From Oenanthe sinensis (lineage: Eukaryota; Streptophyta; Magnoliopsida; Apiales; Apiaceae), in assembly GCA_028671895.1 (NCBI GenBank), contig CM053802.1, positions 19,909,631 through 19,973,630 on the forward strand: a stretch of 64,000 nt of DNA, read 5' to 3'. A program made the position numbers and the translations under genes. The notes under the pieces are model-generated. The model saw only the letters and a list, made by a program, of their open reading frames with translations, had not been told where the DNA came from and searched no databases. Positions 1-11,400 of the stretch are shown piece after piece (position 1 is the stretch's first letter; every line of letters begins with the position of its first letter).

Positions 1-1010
1 TTCATAAGGAGTTTTTCTATACTTGGTGATCAATGTACAATTCTGAGTAATGCAAGTAGTGTTCACAGCTTCTGCTCAGAAGTAAGTATGAAGTTTTGCT
101 ACTTCCAGCATAGTTCTAGCAGCTTCATTGAGAGTTCTATTTTTCCTTTCAACTACATCATTTTGCTGATGTGTACCAGGTGTTGAAAATTGTTGCTTTA
201 TCCATTTGGTTGTACATAATTATTCCAGTATAGAATTTTTTAACTCTGTCCCGTGACACTCCTTAGAATCTTCACTTTGAGTGTTCATCCATTTTCAATC
301 ATAGTGATACGATCAAAAATGATCTCAGCTGTTTCATCCTTCTTGTGTATTCATCAACTATCACTAGAGTATACTTCTTCTTTCCAACTGACGTTATATT
401 GACAGGACCAAAAAGATCAAGATGTAGCATATGGAAGGGTTCTTCAATTGAAGACTTAGTCTTGCTTTTGAAGGATGACTTTTTTTTCCTTTTGACATGA
501 CTCACAGAGGCCATCAGGATGGAATTGAGCTTTAACAAGACCTCTCATAAGATCCTTTCTCACCAGTTCATTTATATTGCCAAAATTCAAATGACACAAC
601 TTTTTGTGCCAATTCTAGCTTTCCATTGAAGTTGTTTTTCCAAGGAGATAAGTTAATGGTCCCTAAAAGTTTATTTCCAAGCGAGCTTCAAATAGGTTAT
701 TATGTCTATGGCCAGTGAGAACTACTTTACCACTCCTTTTGCTTTTGACTTCACAATGCGTTTCTTGAAATTCCACAGAATAACCTTTATCTGTCATTTG
801 ACTCACACTCAACAGGTTGTGCTTGATTCCTTCAATTAGAGCTACATTTTCAATGATGATATTGTCATATCCCAGTGTTTTTCCTATGTTGTCATCTCAA
901 TAAGACATGCTGGGCCATCATTCTCCTTAAACTCTGAAAGTAGAGATTTATTTCCAGTCATGTGTGCAGAACATCCACTATCAATCACTAGGATATTTTT
1001 CTTGTTTCCC
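1..1010 (-). pseudogene. copia pol fragment: protease, gag-pre-integrase, integrase (broken)
   Basis: Conceptual translation of the minus strand shows an aspartic protease site with the copia signature DSGCSAHMTG near 960-1010. A gag-pre-integrase stretch (LLSVSQMTDKGYSVEF) follows near 770-830, then the start of the integrase core (HLDLFGPV, VIVDEYTR) at 340-440. The integrase motif GTHQQNDVVERKNRTLNEAA lies at about 115-185 and the fragment runs off the window near TPYE. At least two in-frame stops (one just after the helix containing KLHTYF, another in the gag-pre-integrase part) and frame changes show it is not functional. Family assignment is firm; the exact copia lineage is not determined. 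Confidence 0.88.
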
Positions 1011-1384
1011 TGTAATCATATTTGTAACTTAATTAGAGGATTTGAGGACCCAAACAAGTTTGGATCCTTTCTTTTTAACATTATTAACTTTTGTAGCATA
1101 AGTAACTTTATCAGAGTTTAAGTTCAAAGAGTTTGCATTTTCAGAGTTTGTTTTCTTCTATCAGCTTTTACAACATACTTTTGTTTTGCAATATTCATAG
1201 AGGAAATAGGAGTTTTATTCAAATGAGGCAAATGTTCATAATAGTTAAAATACAGACTATGATATTCTTTACAAGTGTAAATAGAATGCCATCAGCTACC
1301 ACAATAAAAACAAGGATTTTGTGGCTTATATTTAGTCTGTTTCCTAACTTCTGATTTAGGTCTCTCAGGTTCCTTCTTTTTATT

Positions 1385-2800
1385 CTACCTGTAGTTAATA
1401 GCAAGATGATTAGAATTACCACAAGTGAAATAGATTTTTCTAGGTGCATCAGGAATATTCTTAAAATCAATCTCCTTAGATATTCCTACCATTCCATTCC
1501 TATTTCTTTTCACTCTTTTAGGCTTATTCTTGTTGTTGACATAATTTATCTTTTCCTTAAGTTGTTTTTGAGAAAGACAACCAATATTTATTGGTTTATC
1601 ATCTGACATACTAGTTTCTTTGTTTTTGGAAGCGTTAGAACCCTTATAAAAAATGTTTGTTCCATTACTAGCCCTAACAAAGTTAACATGTTTATTCAAC
1701 TTTTCATTAACTCTTGTGTGTGTCTTTGCAGTATTTTTATTTCTCTTTTCACTATCAGACTCATAACCTAAAGCAGATATCCAGTTCTTGTCTGCTAAAA
1801 TTTCCTGAACCTTTTTACCATAGTTTTTCTAGACTCTGAAGGTTTCTTTTTCTTTGGCTAATTCAGCTTTTAGATAAGTAACTTGAATTTCTAACTAAGT
1901 TTACATGTGTATAGCCCTTTCACAAGATTTCTTAGTATCTGACATTTGCACAAGTTCAAATTCAAGGAAATCATTTTTAATAGATAACTTTTGAATTTCA
2001 GATTTAGATCTTTCATTCTCAAGTGATTGATTCTTAAAACTAACATGCAAGGTTTTAAGAAATGATTTAAATTCATAGATATTATCAGTGTCTATGTTGA
2101 AGATTGAATCTGGTACCTTATGAGAGTTTGTAGTAGGAGTCTCAATGTTTGTCATAAGGGCATAATTCACTTCCTCATCAGAGTCTGAGGAGTCCATCCA
2201 GTCTTTCTTGGATGTTATGAGTGTCTTTCCAGCTTCCTTGCTCCTACACTCAGTTGCATAGTGTCATATCTTGTTACACTTGTAACACTTGACCTTTGAT
2301 TTTTCAAGTGTTTTTGACTTCCCTTCTCTGTTTTCTCCGTTTCTGAACTTTTCCCTGTTCTCAGATTACCAGACCTCTTCTGAAATTTGCCCTGATTTCT
2401 GAACTTCATATACTTCAGAAGCCCTTGACAATCATAGTAACCATTTCTATCATGTCAGACTCTATGGATTTATTATCAGAGTCTACATTAGAGTTTGCTT
2501 CAGACTCTGACTCACTACTTTCCTTCATCTTCACAGTTTTTCATTTTCCCTTTGAGACTCAAAAAATTTGTTCCTTAACTTTCATACTTTTTGTCTCAAC
2601 ATTTAATGCAACTGACTTTGCCTTGCCACTTTTCCTGCTCTTCTTTTGTTGTAACTCCAAGTCATGAGTTTTCAGTTTTCCATTTACTTCATCCAGAGTC
2701 TTGTCTTCCAGATCTGCTCTATCTCTTATCAATGATGTCTACAAGTTTCATTCTTATACTTTCATACTTGTTTCCAGACATTGTTTAAGATCTTTTAGGT
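1385..2800 (-). pseudogene. copia gag remnant with degraded zinc knuckles
   Basis: Three overlapping open stretches in different frames together look like the C-terminal half of a copia gag. The first (about 2400-2800) is Lys/Ser rich. The second (2215-2409) ends in a CCHC-like knuckle (CNKxRHYATEC pattern in another frame). The third (1901-2197) has the acidic SDSDEEVNYALM motif that is characteristic of plant copia gag, followed by a coiled-coil-like stretch. A further knuckle-like YFTCGNSNHLAINYR at 1385-1440 has lost its first Cys. Frame breaks between segments mean it cannot make a full gag protein. Confidence 0.8.
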
Positions 2801-2815
2801 TAAACGAAACCTCCT

Positions 2816-2827
2816 ACTCTAATACCA
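2816..2827 (-). other. primer binding site of the left copia element
   Basis: On the minus strand this reads TGGTATTAGAGT, two mismatches from the standard copia site TGGTATCAGAGC, which pairs with the 3' end of initiator tRNA-Met. It lies 2-3 bases from the 5' LTR, as expected. Confidence 0.8.
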
Positions 2828-2828
2828 A

Positions 2829-3319
2829 TTATTACCTAATAATAAAACTATTATAGAAGGGGGTTGAATATAATAGTATCAAATAATCGAAATTAGAGCA
2901 CAAGTATATAAATGAAATATTATTTGTATTAACTTTGACAAACTTAATACAAAAATCTCTCAAGAAAAATAATTTTCTTAAGAGCTGCAAGGTTATGAGA
3001 ATAATATGTATTGACCGATACATCAATGTAAACCTAATCTTATATTTATATAATACACATCCACCTATCTAAATAATGCAAAGATAATGACTAATTAATA
3101 CAGAGATACGATTTCCATCATTATCTTCGGAATATATAATTTCAAGAAGGTAATTGTAATTCATACAAACACTTGCATTTCTGTCTCCAATCAAGTCCAA
3201 ATTTTTCAAATACCAACTGTCAAACTCTGACCAGTGTAAACTTTGTCGGTGACTAAACTCTCATGACGTCACTTAGACTCTGATCAGCTTCTGTAGACTC
3301 TGATTAACATTCTCTAACA
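2829..3319 (-). repeat. 5' LTR of the left copia element
   Basis: Bounded on the left by the primer binding site and on the right by TGTTAGAGAA (minus strand) at 3310-3319. The U5 end has the plant copia signature TTCAACCCCCTTCTA. Length about 490 bp. The other LTR lies outside the window, so identity and age cannot be judged. The terminal CA at the U5 end is not intact, so that boundary is uncertain by a few bases. Confidence 0.7.
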
Positions 3320-3481
3320 ACATTATTTCTTTATATCTATCAATTTAAAATTAAAAACATAAATCATTTAGTGTAATAAAATTATAGAACAAGCATAGCG
3401 GGTCATAGCACGCGCGACACTCGAAGGATTGGACCACCAAGTGAAATGTATATATGTGGGCTAGACTAGTTAAATAGTAAG

Positions 3482-4121
3482 ATTCCACACATAAAACGGA
3501 ACCTGTCGTAAAAAAAGAGAGTAGTTTTCGGGAATGCTCGGGAAGATGGGGACGTTTTTTTATGTTTTAAGAAAAAATTTTATTTACCGGATAGTTGTAC
3601 ATTTCAATTTTAAGTAGGGATTCCGTGTACAAGGTTCTTAACTGCATATGCATCTGATCATATATGTATTACCATTTTAGATTACAATAAAAAAGGAAGG
3701 AGATTTTTCAATGAGAGATCTAAAAACATATCTTTCTGTGGCACCGGTATTAAGCACTCTATGGTTCGGATCTTTAGCAAGTCTATTGATAGAGATTAAT
3801 CATTTTTTCCGAGATGCGTTGACATTCACCTTTTTTTGATTCTAGTTATTGACGCGGTACCAAATAACGAAGATTCAAGATATAATTAAATATTTGTTAT
3901 TAATCCTTCACCCTCTTTTTCTCTTTTTTCCCTTTTTCCTTTTAGAATAAGAGGGAGGAAAGAGAAAAAAAGAAAAGGTGTATTCAACAGCTTCCAGACT
4001 TAGGTTCAAGTTTGAATTAAATAGGGATGAGGGTACAATAAACACGGTGGGGTCTAGATCTAGGACAAGACTCTTATACAAGGTACTTAAATGTAAATGA
4101 AATATTGTGATTTGAAATAAA
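3482..4121 (+). other. nuclear plastid DNA insert (NUPT) with psaJ and flanking spacers
   Basis: This block contains the plastid psaJ gene with its upstream spacer (poly-A run, then a GGAAGGAG ribosome-binding-like sequence) and the downstream psaJ-rpl33-type spacer, ending before rpl33. The equivalent place in S2 (near 40345) goes straight from the AAATAGTAAGA sequence into the TA-rich stretch. The insert is therefore absent there and must have entered S1 after S1 and S2 separated. The right end merges into a TA microsatellite. Boundaries are uncertain by about 20 bp. Confidence 0.85.
3711..3839 (+). pseudogene. psaJ: nuclear copy of plastid psaJ (photosystem I subunit IX)
   Basis: The ORF encodes 42 residues starting MRDLKTYLSVAPVLSTLWFG, unmistakable PsaJ, the small single-membrane-helix subunit of photosystem I that in the plastid helps hold PsaF. 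Compared with the usual C-terminal part of land-plant PsaJ it shows what look like substitutions after the helix (His for Arg, Arg for Pro and Thr for Pro), typical of a relaxed nuclear copy. The reading frame is still open and plastid-style ribosome-binding sequence remains upstream, but there is no transit peptide and no nuclear promoter, so I infer it is non-functional. It lies inside a nuclear transposon-rich context. Confidence 0.9.
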
Positions 4122-4122
4122 A

Positions 4123-4123
<1 letters not shown>

Positions 4124-4182
<59 letters not shown>
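4124..4182. repeat. (TA)n microsatellite
   Basis: About 29 uninterrupted AT dinucleotides immediately right of the plastid insert. S2 has only a short TA run at the corresponding place, so the array expanded in S1. Confidence 0.95.
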
Positions 4183-4186
<4 letters not shown>

Positions 4187-5484
4187 CAGTATGTTATAAA
4201 AGAAAGCTTAAAGAAGCGGTATTAATCATATTTTGAAATGAAAAATTAAATTTAACTAAGGCTTTCTTATATCTAGATGGGCGGTAAAATCAGATTTTCA
4301 AATAAAAATTTCACATAGAAATTATGCAATTACCTTTAAAAACAGTCTCATATATTTCATTATATCATTGGTTTAGAAAAAATGTTTATTTTTTGTTTTG
4401 CCTACTTTTTCTTAAAACACTTAATCTTGAAATTTGATAAATTAAGCATATATGTAATTAGTAAATTTGTATATTAAGGGAAATTTCAAAGACAATATAT
4501 ATTAATCATTACTTTTGTAAGGTATATTTGTTAAAGATTAAATTATTTTAAGATCCTAAATAATAAAGATCACCCTATGCAAATTGGGATGGCGAGATTA
4601 TGTACATTTTATAGACCAAAACTTAATAGGAAATATTTTTGTCAAAGAGTTATTTCGAGAATTGTGTAAGAAATAAATTTAAAAATTCTATAAAATTAAC
4701 TCTACTTTAAAATATAATAAATATTTTTTAGAATATGATTTAATTTTTTTTAAAAAAACTAGTAATTTGTTTTAAAATTTTTAACTAAAATTCATAGATA
4801 TTTGTGTAACTCTTTTCCAAAGTTGGTGAGGAAGAAAGGAAAACTATATTTAAGATTGGAACATGTAATGTATAAAATGAGACTTTTCTCAGCTATTTCG
4901 AATCTTTATTATATGGTTCCGCTTTAAAGAAAGTTTTGTTCGGACGTTTACTCCAAAAGAAGAGAATGAAGGGTTAGTCAATTAAGGACCCGTTTCGTAT
5001 TTTTGTTGTGGAGAGGAATAAAGTTTTCTAAAAAAATACTTTCGGTGTAAAAGTTTTTTTTAGAAAAAATAGGTCATTCATGATTTTGGAAAAAAACTGA
5101 TTTTCATTTTTTATAAGAAGTAAAAACATGTTTCACTCTCAAACCTTCCAAAAAATATTATTTTTTATATAATATATCCAAATATATTCAAATCAAAAAA
5201 TATTACTAAACAGTCATCAAATTTTGAGAAAACACTTCTTTCATGGGCATTTCTTCTCACAGTATAACAATTTTTAACAACAATCGCAAATAAACCCTTA
5301 TTAAAAGCAAACTCAACTATTTTATATTTTTTTATTAAAAAAAGGGATCCAACTGACCCAACATTTAATGAATTTTTTTATTGTAATTAACATTAATATT
5401 CTATATTTTTTAAGTAATAATACTAATTGTTTTCTGCCCCCTATGACCAACTATTTTCTCACAAATGTTAGTGAGACAACCTAA
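4183..5484. other. AT-rich non-coding part of S1
   Basis: No coding potential seen on either strand. It is matched in S2 by 40365-40510 and 44785-45840. It gives the empty site for the LINE: S1 runs ATTACCTTTAAAAACAG where S2 carries 4.27 kb of LINE. Confidence 0.6.
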
Positions 5485-5981
5485 CACTATAAGAAATAGA
5501 GTTAAAATCGACCTCGAGAATGGTCGGTTTTAAGTAGGTTTTAAATAAAGTTGGTCGGATTTAAGGTTGACCAACTTTGACTCATAATCCACGTGATGGA
5601 CCCACAGAGAGATTATGTGTGAGTTACACGTGTGCTCGGACCCACACACGTGTCACTGCCACTTTAACAAAATGGCAAGCGAAAACCAACTACATAAATT
5701 GACCGAGATTCGGTCAAGGTTTGTCTAAAACCGACTGTTGGTGCAAAAACTGTCCGGTTACTTGCAGAATGAAATTTCATTTTTTTTAATCTGATCGAAT
5801 TAAAACTGACCATTTTTCTTTGAATACAATCGGTTTTAGTATGAATACGATCGATTTTGCTTTGAAGGCGGTTGGTTTTGGTTTTCTGGATTCCCTATTG
5901 TCAAATTCATTCGGTTTTGTGCCTTGTTGTCGGGTTTAAGAGGTCGGTTATATCTACAGTTTTTTTTAAAATCCTGCAGTT
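5485..5981. mobile_element. CACTA-like MITE, S1 copy
   Basis: Begins CACTATAAGAAATAGAG and ends with a degraded ATCCTGCAGT(G), so the two ends share the pattern CACTRYARGA in inverted orientation. The interior is full of short subterminal repeats of the type GGTCGGTTTTA and AAACCGAC in both orientations, as in CACTA elements. The S2 homologue (47254-47797) keeps the intact terminal CAGTG. No transposase is encoded. Clean 3-bp target duplications are not visible, which lowers confidence in the exact ends. Confidence 0.65.
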
Positions 5982-6259
5982 ATTTTGCCTTTTCCTATTC
6001 CCCGTTTATACCATGCATTAATACAACAAATTGTAATAAACCAATAATGCAATAAACCAAGAAAACTATTGCAATTGCAGTAAACCAACAAAATTATTGC
6101 AATAAACCAACAAAACATAATTTAATTAAATAATATCGTCAAACCAAACATCAGACTAATATCAAATCATAATCTAAAATATTCACCGAAGTAAAACCTT
6201 CACTAACATTAAACAACGTCACCAATATTAACATTCATAAAATTATCTAAAATAAACAA

Positions 6260-6720
6260 GATGAAGAGATCACTCTTCGTCATTGTCATCCTCGTCACCA
6301 TGCTCCTCATCTCCGCCTTCACTGCCATCATCCTCCTTGTTGCCCTTTTATCACCTTTTTGAGCCATTCGTATCGCCTACATACAAGAACAACTCATTAA
6401 TATATATTTTGAACTAAAAACCACACTACATTAATATTACTCATTAAATAAGATACCACACATTAATAATTAAATTATTTTACCTATTGATTTGTATTTT
6501 AATATTTATTATACATTGATGGAAGAATTTCCCCCATAAGCCGAGTTACCTCCCCAACAATGGCACTTAAAAATGTTTGTGATCCGGTACTCGGGTTCGT
6601 TTGCATTTCAAGATCGCCATTAGCAATGGTCAAGACTTGTGGGTAAGTGGGAAGAGAATGGTAGGTCGAGGAGTTTGCCCGAGGGTCATTTAACACGTCC
6701 CACACCACATTATTAAACAA
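6260..6720 (-). pseudogene. unidentified ORF remnant with acidic tail, S1 copy
   Basis: I do not recognise this protein. The minus strand encodes about 73 residues (6499-6720) including the segments VLTIANGDLEMQ and FLSAIVGEVTRLMGE. About 150 bp further on, another stretch reads GDEEHGDEDDNDEE before a stop. Both pieces recur in S2 (54900-55091 and near 54690-54760) with the acidic frame and stop conserved, which suggests they are the last exons of one former gene. Proximity to CACTA-like sequence suggests an En/Spm-type accessory or transposase-related ORF, but that is inference only. Confidence 0.4.
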
Positions 6721-8265
6721 AATTGAATCCAGAAGAATAAGACCACCTTTTGATTTTTCATTTATTACTTTTTTATATTGAAAAAGAAATAAGAATAGGA
6801 GGTGTTAAGCTTTAACCACCAATTCATCATAGTAGAGTTTAACCACCAATTCCCCACCTTGACTAGAAGAGAATTATGTGAACAAAAGTCATGAAGAATT
6901 GGAAAAGCTGTCTGAATTAAGAAGAATCATCCAAATTTGAGATGGATTAATTTTTTTTTTGAATTTTAAAAGATTGTTGAATTTATGAAAAATCTCTTAT
7001 ATATAAAAACATGAAAAAAAATCAAGAGTTGTAATTTGAGAGAGATATATAACTATCATTTAATTTATATGCTATGTTTTAAAACTTAACTTTAAACATA
7101 TGAAAATTTGTTATTGACATATATTCAAGCTCATAATAAACTCATATTGAACCCCTCCCATTATTCTTATCTAATTCTAGTTCTTAATTTTTATCAAATT
7201 TTAATTTATTTCATTATTATTAAGGTATATTATTATTTTTTTAAAATTTTATATTACCGTTGATTACAATATTGAAAAGTCATTAAATTTAGGTCGTTGA
7301 TTACAATATAGAAATGCCATTAAATTTTAGGCCGAGGCCCAGTTGGTTGCAGGTTCTCATTAACAAAATATAAAAAATATAGTTGAGAATTGAGATGGTG
7401 AGACTATGAAAAATTGAAAATGCCATTACTTTTGATAAGCTTCTTTAATTAGCTTGTAAACTTCCAAAAAGAGATTTCTTAAAAAAGAAATGTACAATTA
7501 AGATTAAAAAAAAATATTTTAAAACCCCCATTTGTTTAAAATGATTATGTATTCACACCTTAGGTATCATGTTATTTTTTAAATCAATAGTTTAACCAAT
7601 AATATATTGTTCAGCGAAACAATGTACAAAAAACTATGATTTTTTAAAAAGTTATTAAAATTTTAAGTTTTTGAATGATATATTAATTTTTTAAAATATT
7701 TTCAGTAAGATTATTAGTCATAATATTTATAGAATTTTTAAATTTATTTTTTGGATAATTTTCGTAACACTCTTTTTAAAAATATTCTCTATTAATTTTT
7801 TGCCGGTAAAAGGTAAATAATCTTTCCATCACAATTAAATTGAACTCTGTCATTATTATTTAAGGACATAAAATAAATTAATATTTAACATATTCTCTAA
7901 AAAAGTATTGATTAATATATATTACCTTAAAATGTTTCCTTACTATTCAAAATTTACTAATTATATATATACGTACCTAATTTATAAATTTATAGAATAA
8001 AATTATTTAAAATAGCACCTAAAACAAATATAAAATATTTTTTTCCCTAAATCGATAAATAGTGAACTATATCTTACCATTTTGTAAAATAATTGCTTAA
8101 TTTTTATGTGAATCTTTCATTTGAAACTAGTTACCGCCCTGTTGAAAATTAAAACATTAATTTTGATTTAAAATTTTACAATACCGCCCTGATCAAAATC
8201 AAATGGATTCTCTCAGATTTCTTTAATTTACAAGCACACAGTATAAGATATATATATACCTAGGC
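6721..8265. other. AT-rich non-coding part of S1
   Basis: No gene or structured element recognised. It is matched along most of its length by 55120-56310 in S2, apart from about 190 bp near 8070-8255 that S2 lacks. Confidence 0.5.
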
Positions 8266-8281
8266 CTATATATACAGGGCT

Positions 8282-8288
8282 TATAAAA
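8282..8288 (+). promoter_or_regulatory. candidate TATA box of the 8383-14317 gene
   Basis: TATAAAA about 95 bp before the ATG at 8383. A similar TATAAATA sits 66 bp before the ATG of the inverted paralog (plus strand 39399-39406), and the flanking sequence is recognisably shared. The same box survives in S2 near 56333 although the exons after it are gone. Confidence 0.45.
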
Positions 8289-8382
8289 ACCACTATACTC
8301 TTGATATTTGGGGCTGCGTTCGTATACTATATACACTATTTTATTTGCACATCAGCCGTATTACTTGCCCTTGACTCGTATC

Positions 8383-8418
8383 ATGTCAAGCATTTGCGGC
8401 TCCGGTCCAGAAATTAAA
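8383..8418 (+). CDS. exon 1 of the repeat-protein gene
   Basis: Encodes MSSICGSGPEIK and ends in phase 0 at AAA|GTATTT. The paralog on the minus strand reads MSSIGGSGNEAMASEIPKIK at the same place, eight codons longer. S2 has lost this exon. Confidence 0.55.
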
Positions 8419-11400
8419 GTATTTCCTCTAAACCATTTATCCTTGAATTTGAGTGTACTTGGTACTTGTTGTTTTTATCTGCCTGGCGATCGAGTTAATT
8501 AATCCTTTCTAACCCTAGAAAACTTAATTAATTAACCTCTTATTTTCTGAAACCCTAGACTTGAGGGCATTTCTATATATTCTTTCTTAAATTCCATGAC
8601 CGGATATTGCTAATTCACTTTTTATGTATGTCTTTGCAGCATGTGTTTGCTCGGAAGAAAAAGAAGGCACCAGTGCTTAAAGAAGCTGAAATTGTTCAGG
8701 ACAATGAAAACAAACACCCTGAATCTCAGCAGACAAATACTAGGTATAATAATCTAATTTTGCTTGCTATGTATTTATATGTCTTAATTAGGAACGAAAT
8801 TAGGGATGGGATGATTTATATGTTTATATTTTTATAGAACAGTGGAAAATGAATTGGGCTGACCAAAAAGCTTAGATAGAAAAAATCACATATTTAATCA
8901 GTTCCAGCCAACCTGCAAATGATAGAAACCTGAAGGTCCATTTTAATTATAATCTGTGCAGTAAAGTTTTCATAATAAATTAATTTCTCTAGTGGAGAAC
9001 TAATAAGAAATTCTAAATTCCTGTCAAACTACATATAATTTACAAAAATGTTACCGTTTTTCTGACAAAAATGTCATAATTTCTCAAATAATTTATAAAA
9101 TATCAGAGAACCTAAAAAGACATATATAAATATAAATAAAAACACAGGGGTATTAATAGGTATTTAGTGTAACTGCCTATATATATTAAAACATGTTAAT
9201 TAACTTAGAATATCGTTGGAATTAAGGTGGTTGTTGATGATATTGAACGACATAGCTAGGACGGTAGTGATGTGTTGTGCATGGTGCAAATGACACAATA
9301 TCCCACAATGGGTAGAGCACAATGGGTAGAGAAGTAGATCTGGACCTATAGGCTATCTGTTCCGCATGACGAGGAAGTCATTATTTTAAGTGGGGGAGTT
9401 TGTAAAACTCCAGTCCCACGTCGAGAGATATGAAGACTTTAGTCCCCCGTCGAGAGATATTGAGAACATGTGGTGGACTTGTGAATTACCGAAGTTGTTA
9501 GTTACTATTGGGCTAGTATGTCATGAGTTTATTTGTGATACATATTAGGTACTTGACTCGGTTTCGAACAAAGGGCTTGAAGGATGATACCTAGGGCTAC
9601 TGGTGTATGTACCTGCTATTCACTCGTGTATGGAGAAGAAAATAAAGATGCTTCTCTATCTCATTTATAAAACCTGAATACATGAACGTATTAATACAAT
9701 TTGCACACCAGGTGGTGGCATTAAAATAGGAGAATAATCCCAAACTTGTTCAAACTACTAATATTGGTCCAGTAACTCCTAAAAACCCTCAACTATTACT
9801 GACTTATTCTTGCTGCTACTACATGCTAATTAACAGCAATGATAAAACATTTTCTTCTCAAAACACATAAAACAAATACTTAACTAAATAAAACAAATAA
9901 TTAATAACTAAATTTAAGATTATTCCAACAATCACCCCCATAATCTTAAATTTACGAAGCACTTCTCTTCATCTGTGATGCACTTCTCACCACCATTAAT
10001 TTTTGATGCACATCTCATCAACAACATTTTAAGACTTTAGAGCACTTCTCCCCATGGTGCACATAATCACCTATAATTCTAAAGGAGAGGTTCTCCCTCG
10101 ACCAATTGTGCCACGACTTCTTCATCAATATGAAATCTACAATTCTTTGTCAGATGCCCATATCTTTTGCATTTGAAGAATTGTGACTTTCCTTTGTGCC
10201 AATAATCCTTTTCTTCATGACCGATCTTATGACAGTGGTTGCATTGAACTTTATTACTTTTGCCTTTTGAGAATGAAGTTTTAGCTAATAGGAGCCCATC
10301 ATTTGTTCTTCCATTTTCTTCCTCCCTCATTGATCTCCCTTGTCTACGGTACTAAGAGCATTGACTAACTCCATTAGAGTTATTTTGGATAGGTCTTTGG
10401 AATCTTCAAGTGAGGATATTTTTTATTCATATTTTTCAGGAACGCTCAACAGAATTTTATCAACCACTCTCTCACCGACAAATGTTTTACCAAACAACCT
10501 AATTTGATTAACAATGCTCATAAGCTTACTCACATATTCCTTAATGGTTTCGTTCCCCTTCATCCGCTGCATCTCAAATTCTCGTTTAAGATTCAAAACT
10601 TGCATCAACTTTGTTTTAGCATTTCCCTCAAACTCTTCCTTTAGCATGCTCCATGCCTCCTTTGGTGACTTGCAAGTCATGATACTTGTGAAGATTCCAT
10701 CCGACACCGCTGAATGAATATATGAAAGGGCCTTTGCTTCTCCTGCCGCTTCTTCGTCACGTTTTTTGATTTGGGCTGCTGTTGGATTTTGTGGAAGAGG
10801 GGTTGGCTCAACATCACTCTCAATTGCTTCCCACAAACTCATAGCTTTCAAATATGATTTCATTTTGATAGCCCATGAATTATAATGATCACCTTTGAAT
10901 GTAGGTATCGAAAGAGAAAAGTTATTTGATGTCGTTTAAAATCACAAGCCCTTTAGATCTATAGCTCTGATACCAAATAAAGGATGATACCTAGGGCTAC
11001 TGGTGTATGTATGTGTTATTCACTAGTGTATGGAGAAGAAAATAAAGCTTCTCTATCTCATTTATAAAACCCGTATACATGAACGTATTAATACAATCTG
11101 CACACCAGGTGGTGGCATTAAAATAGGAGAATAAATAGAAACATCCAGAACTAGTTACTACATGCTAATTAACAGCAACGATAAAACATTTTTTTCTCAA
11201 AACACATAAAACAAATACTTAACTAAATAAAACAAATAATTAATAACTAAGTTTAAGATTATTCCAACAGGACTCGGGATTTGACTCCGGTTGTCACAAT
11301 ATCACTCCATAAAAATAATAAATCATGGATTCCAGTGCACGTCATCATGGATTCCAATACTGTCACACCTTCTTGTTCTACAACCACCACTTCTTTACTA

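Larger units (their letters stand above)
1..3319 (-). mobile_element. Ty1/copia LTR retrotransposon remnant, left-truncated by the window
   Basis: Read on the minus strand from right to left this holds a 5' LTR, a primer binding site complementary to initiator tRNA-Met, gag, protease, the gag-pre-integrase region and part of integrase, which is the copia order. Reverse transcriptase and RNase H would lie beyond base 1. The frames carry several stops and shifts, so the copy is dead. The gag/LTR region contains many short CAGAGTCTGA-like motifs, also present in the + strand copia at the right edge of the window, so the two may belong to related families. The 5' LTR ends about 25 bp from the start of segment S1. 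Confidence 0.9.
9578..11269 (-). mobile_element. gag-only copia-type LTR element (TR-GAG-like), inserted in intron 2
   Basis: A compact 1.69-kb element with two LTRs (9578-9930 and 10978-11269), both ending in TTCCAACA on the + strand. On the minus strand it has a primer binding site TGGTATCAGAGC, a gag region and a TTATGGGGGTGAT polypurine tract, but no protease, integrase or reverse transcriptase. Flanking 5-mers are GGGCT and GGACT, a target duplication with one mismatch. S2 lacks it (site near 58728). This matches the published TR-GAG class of plant non-autonomous elements in structure. The LTRs differ in length because the left one has about 60 extra bases. Confidence 0.85.

Noticed and set aside
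3711..3839. psaJ as a functional gene
   Set aside because: Nuclear context, no transit peptide or nuclear promoter, replacements in conserved positions.
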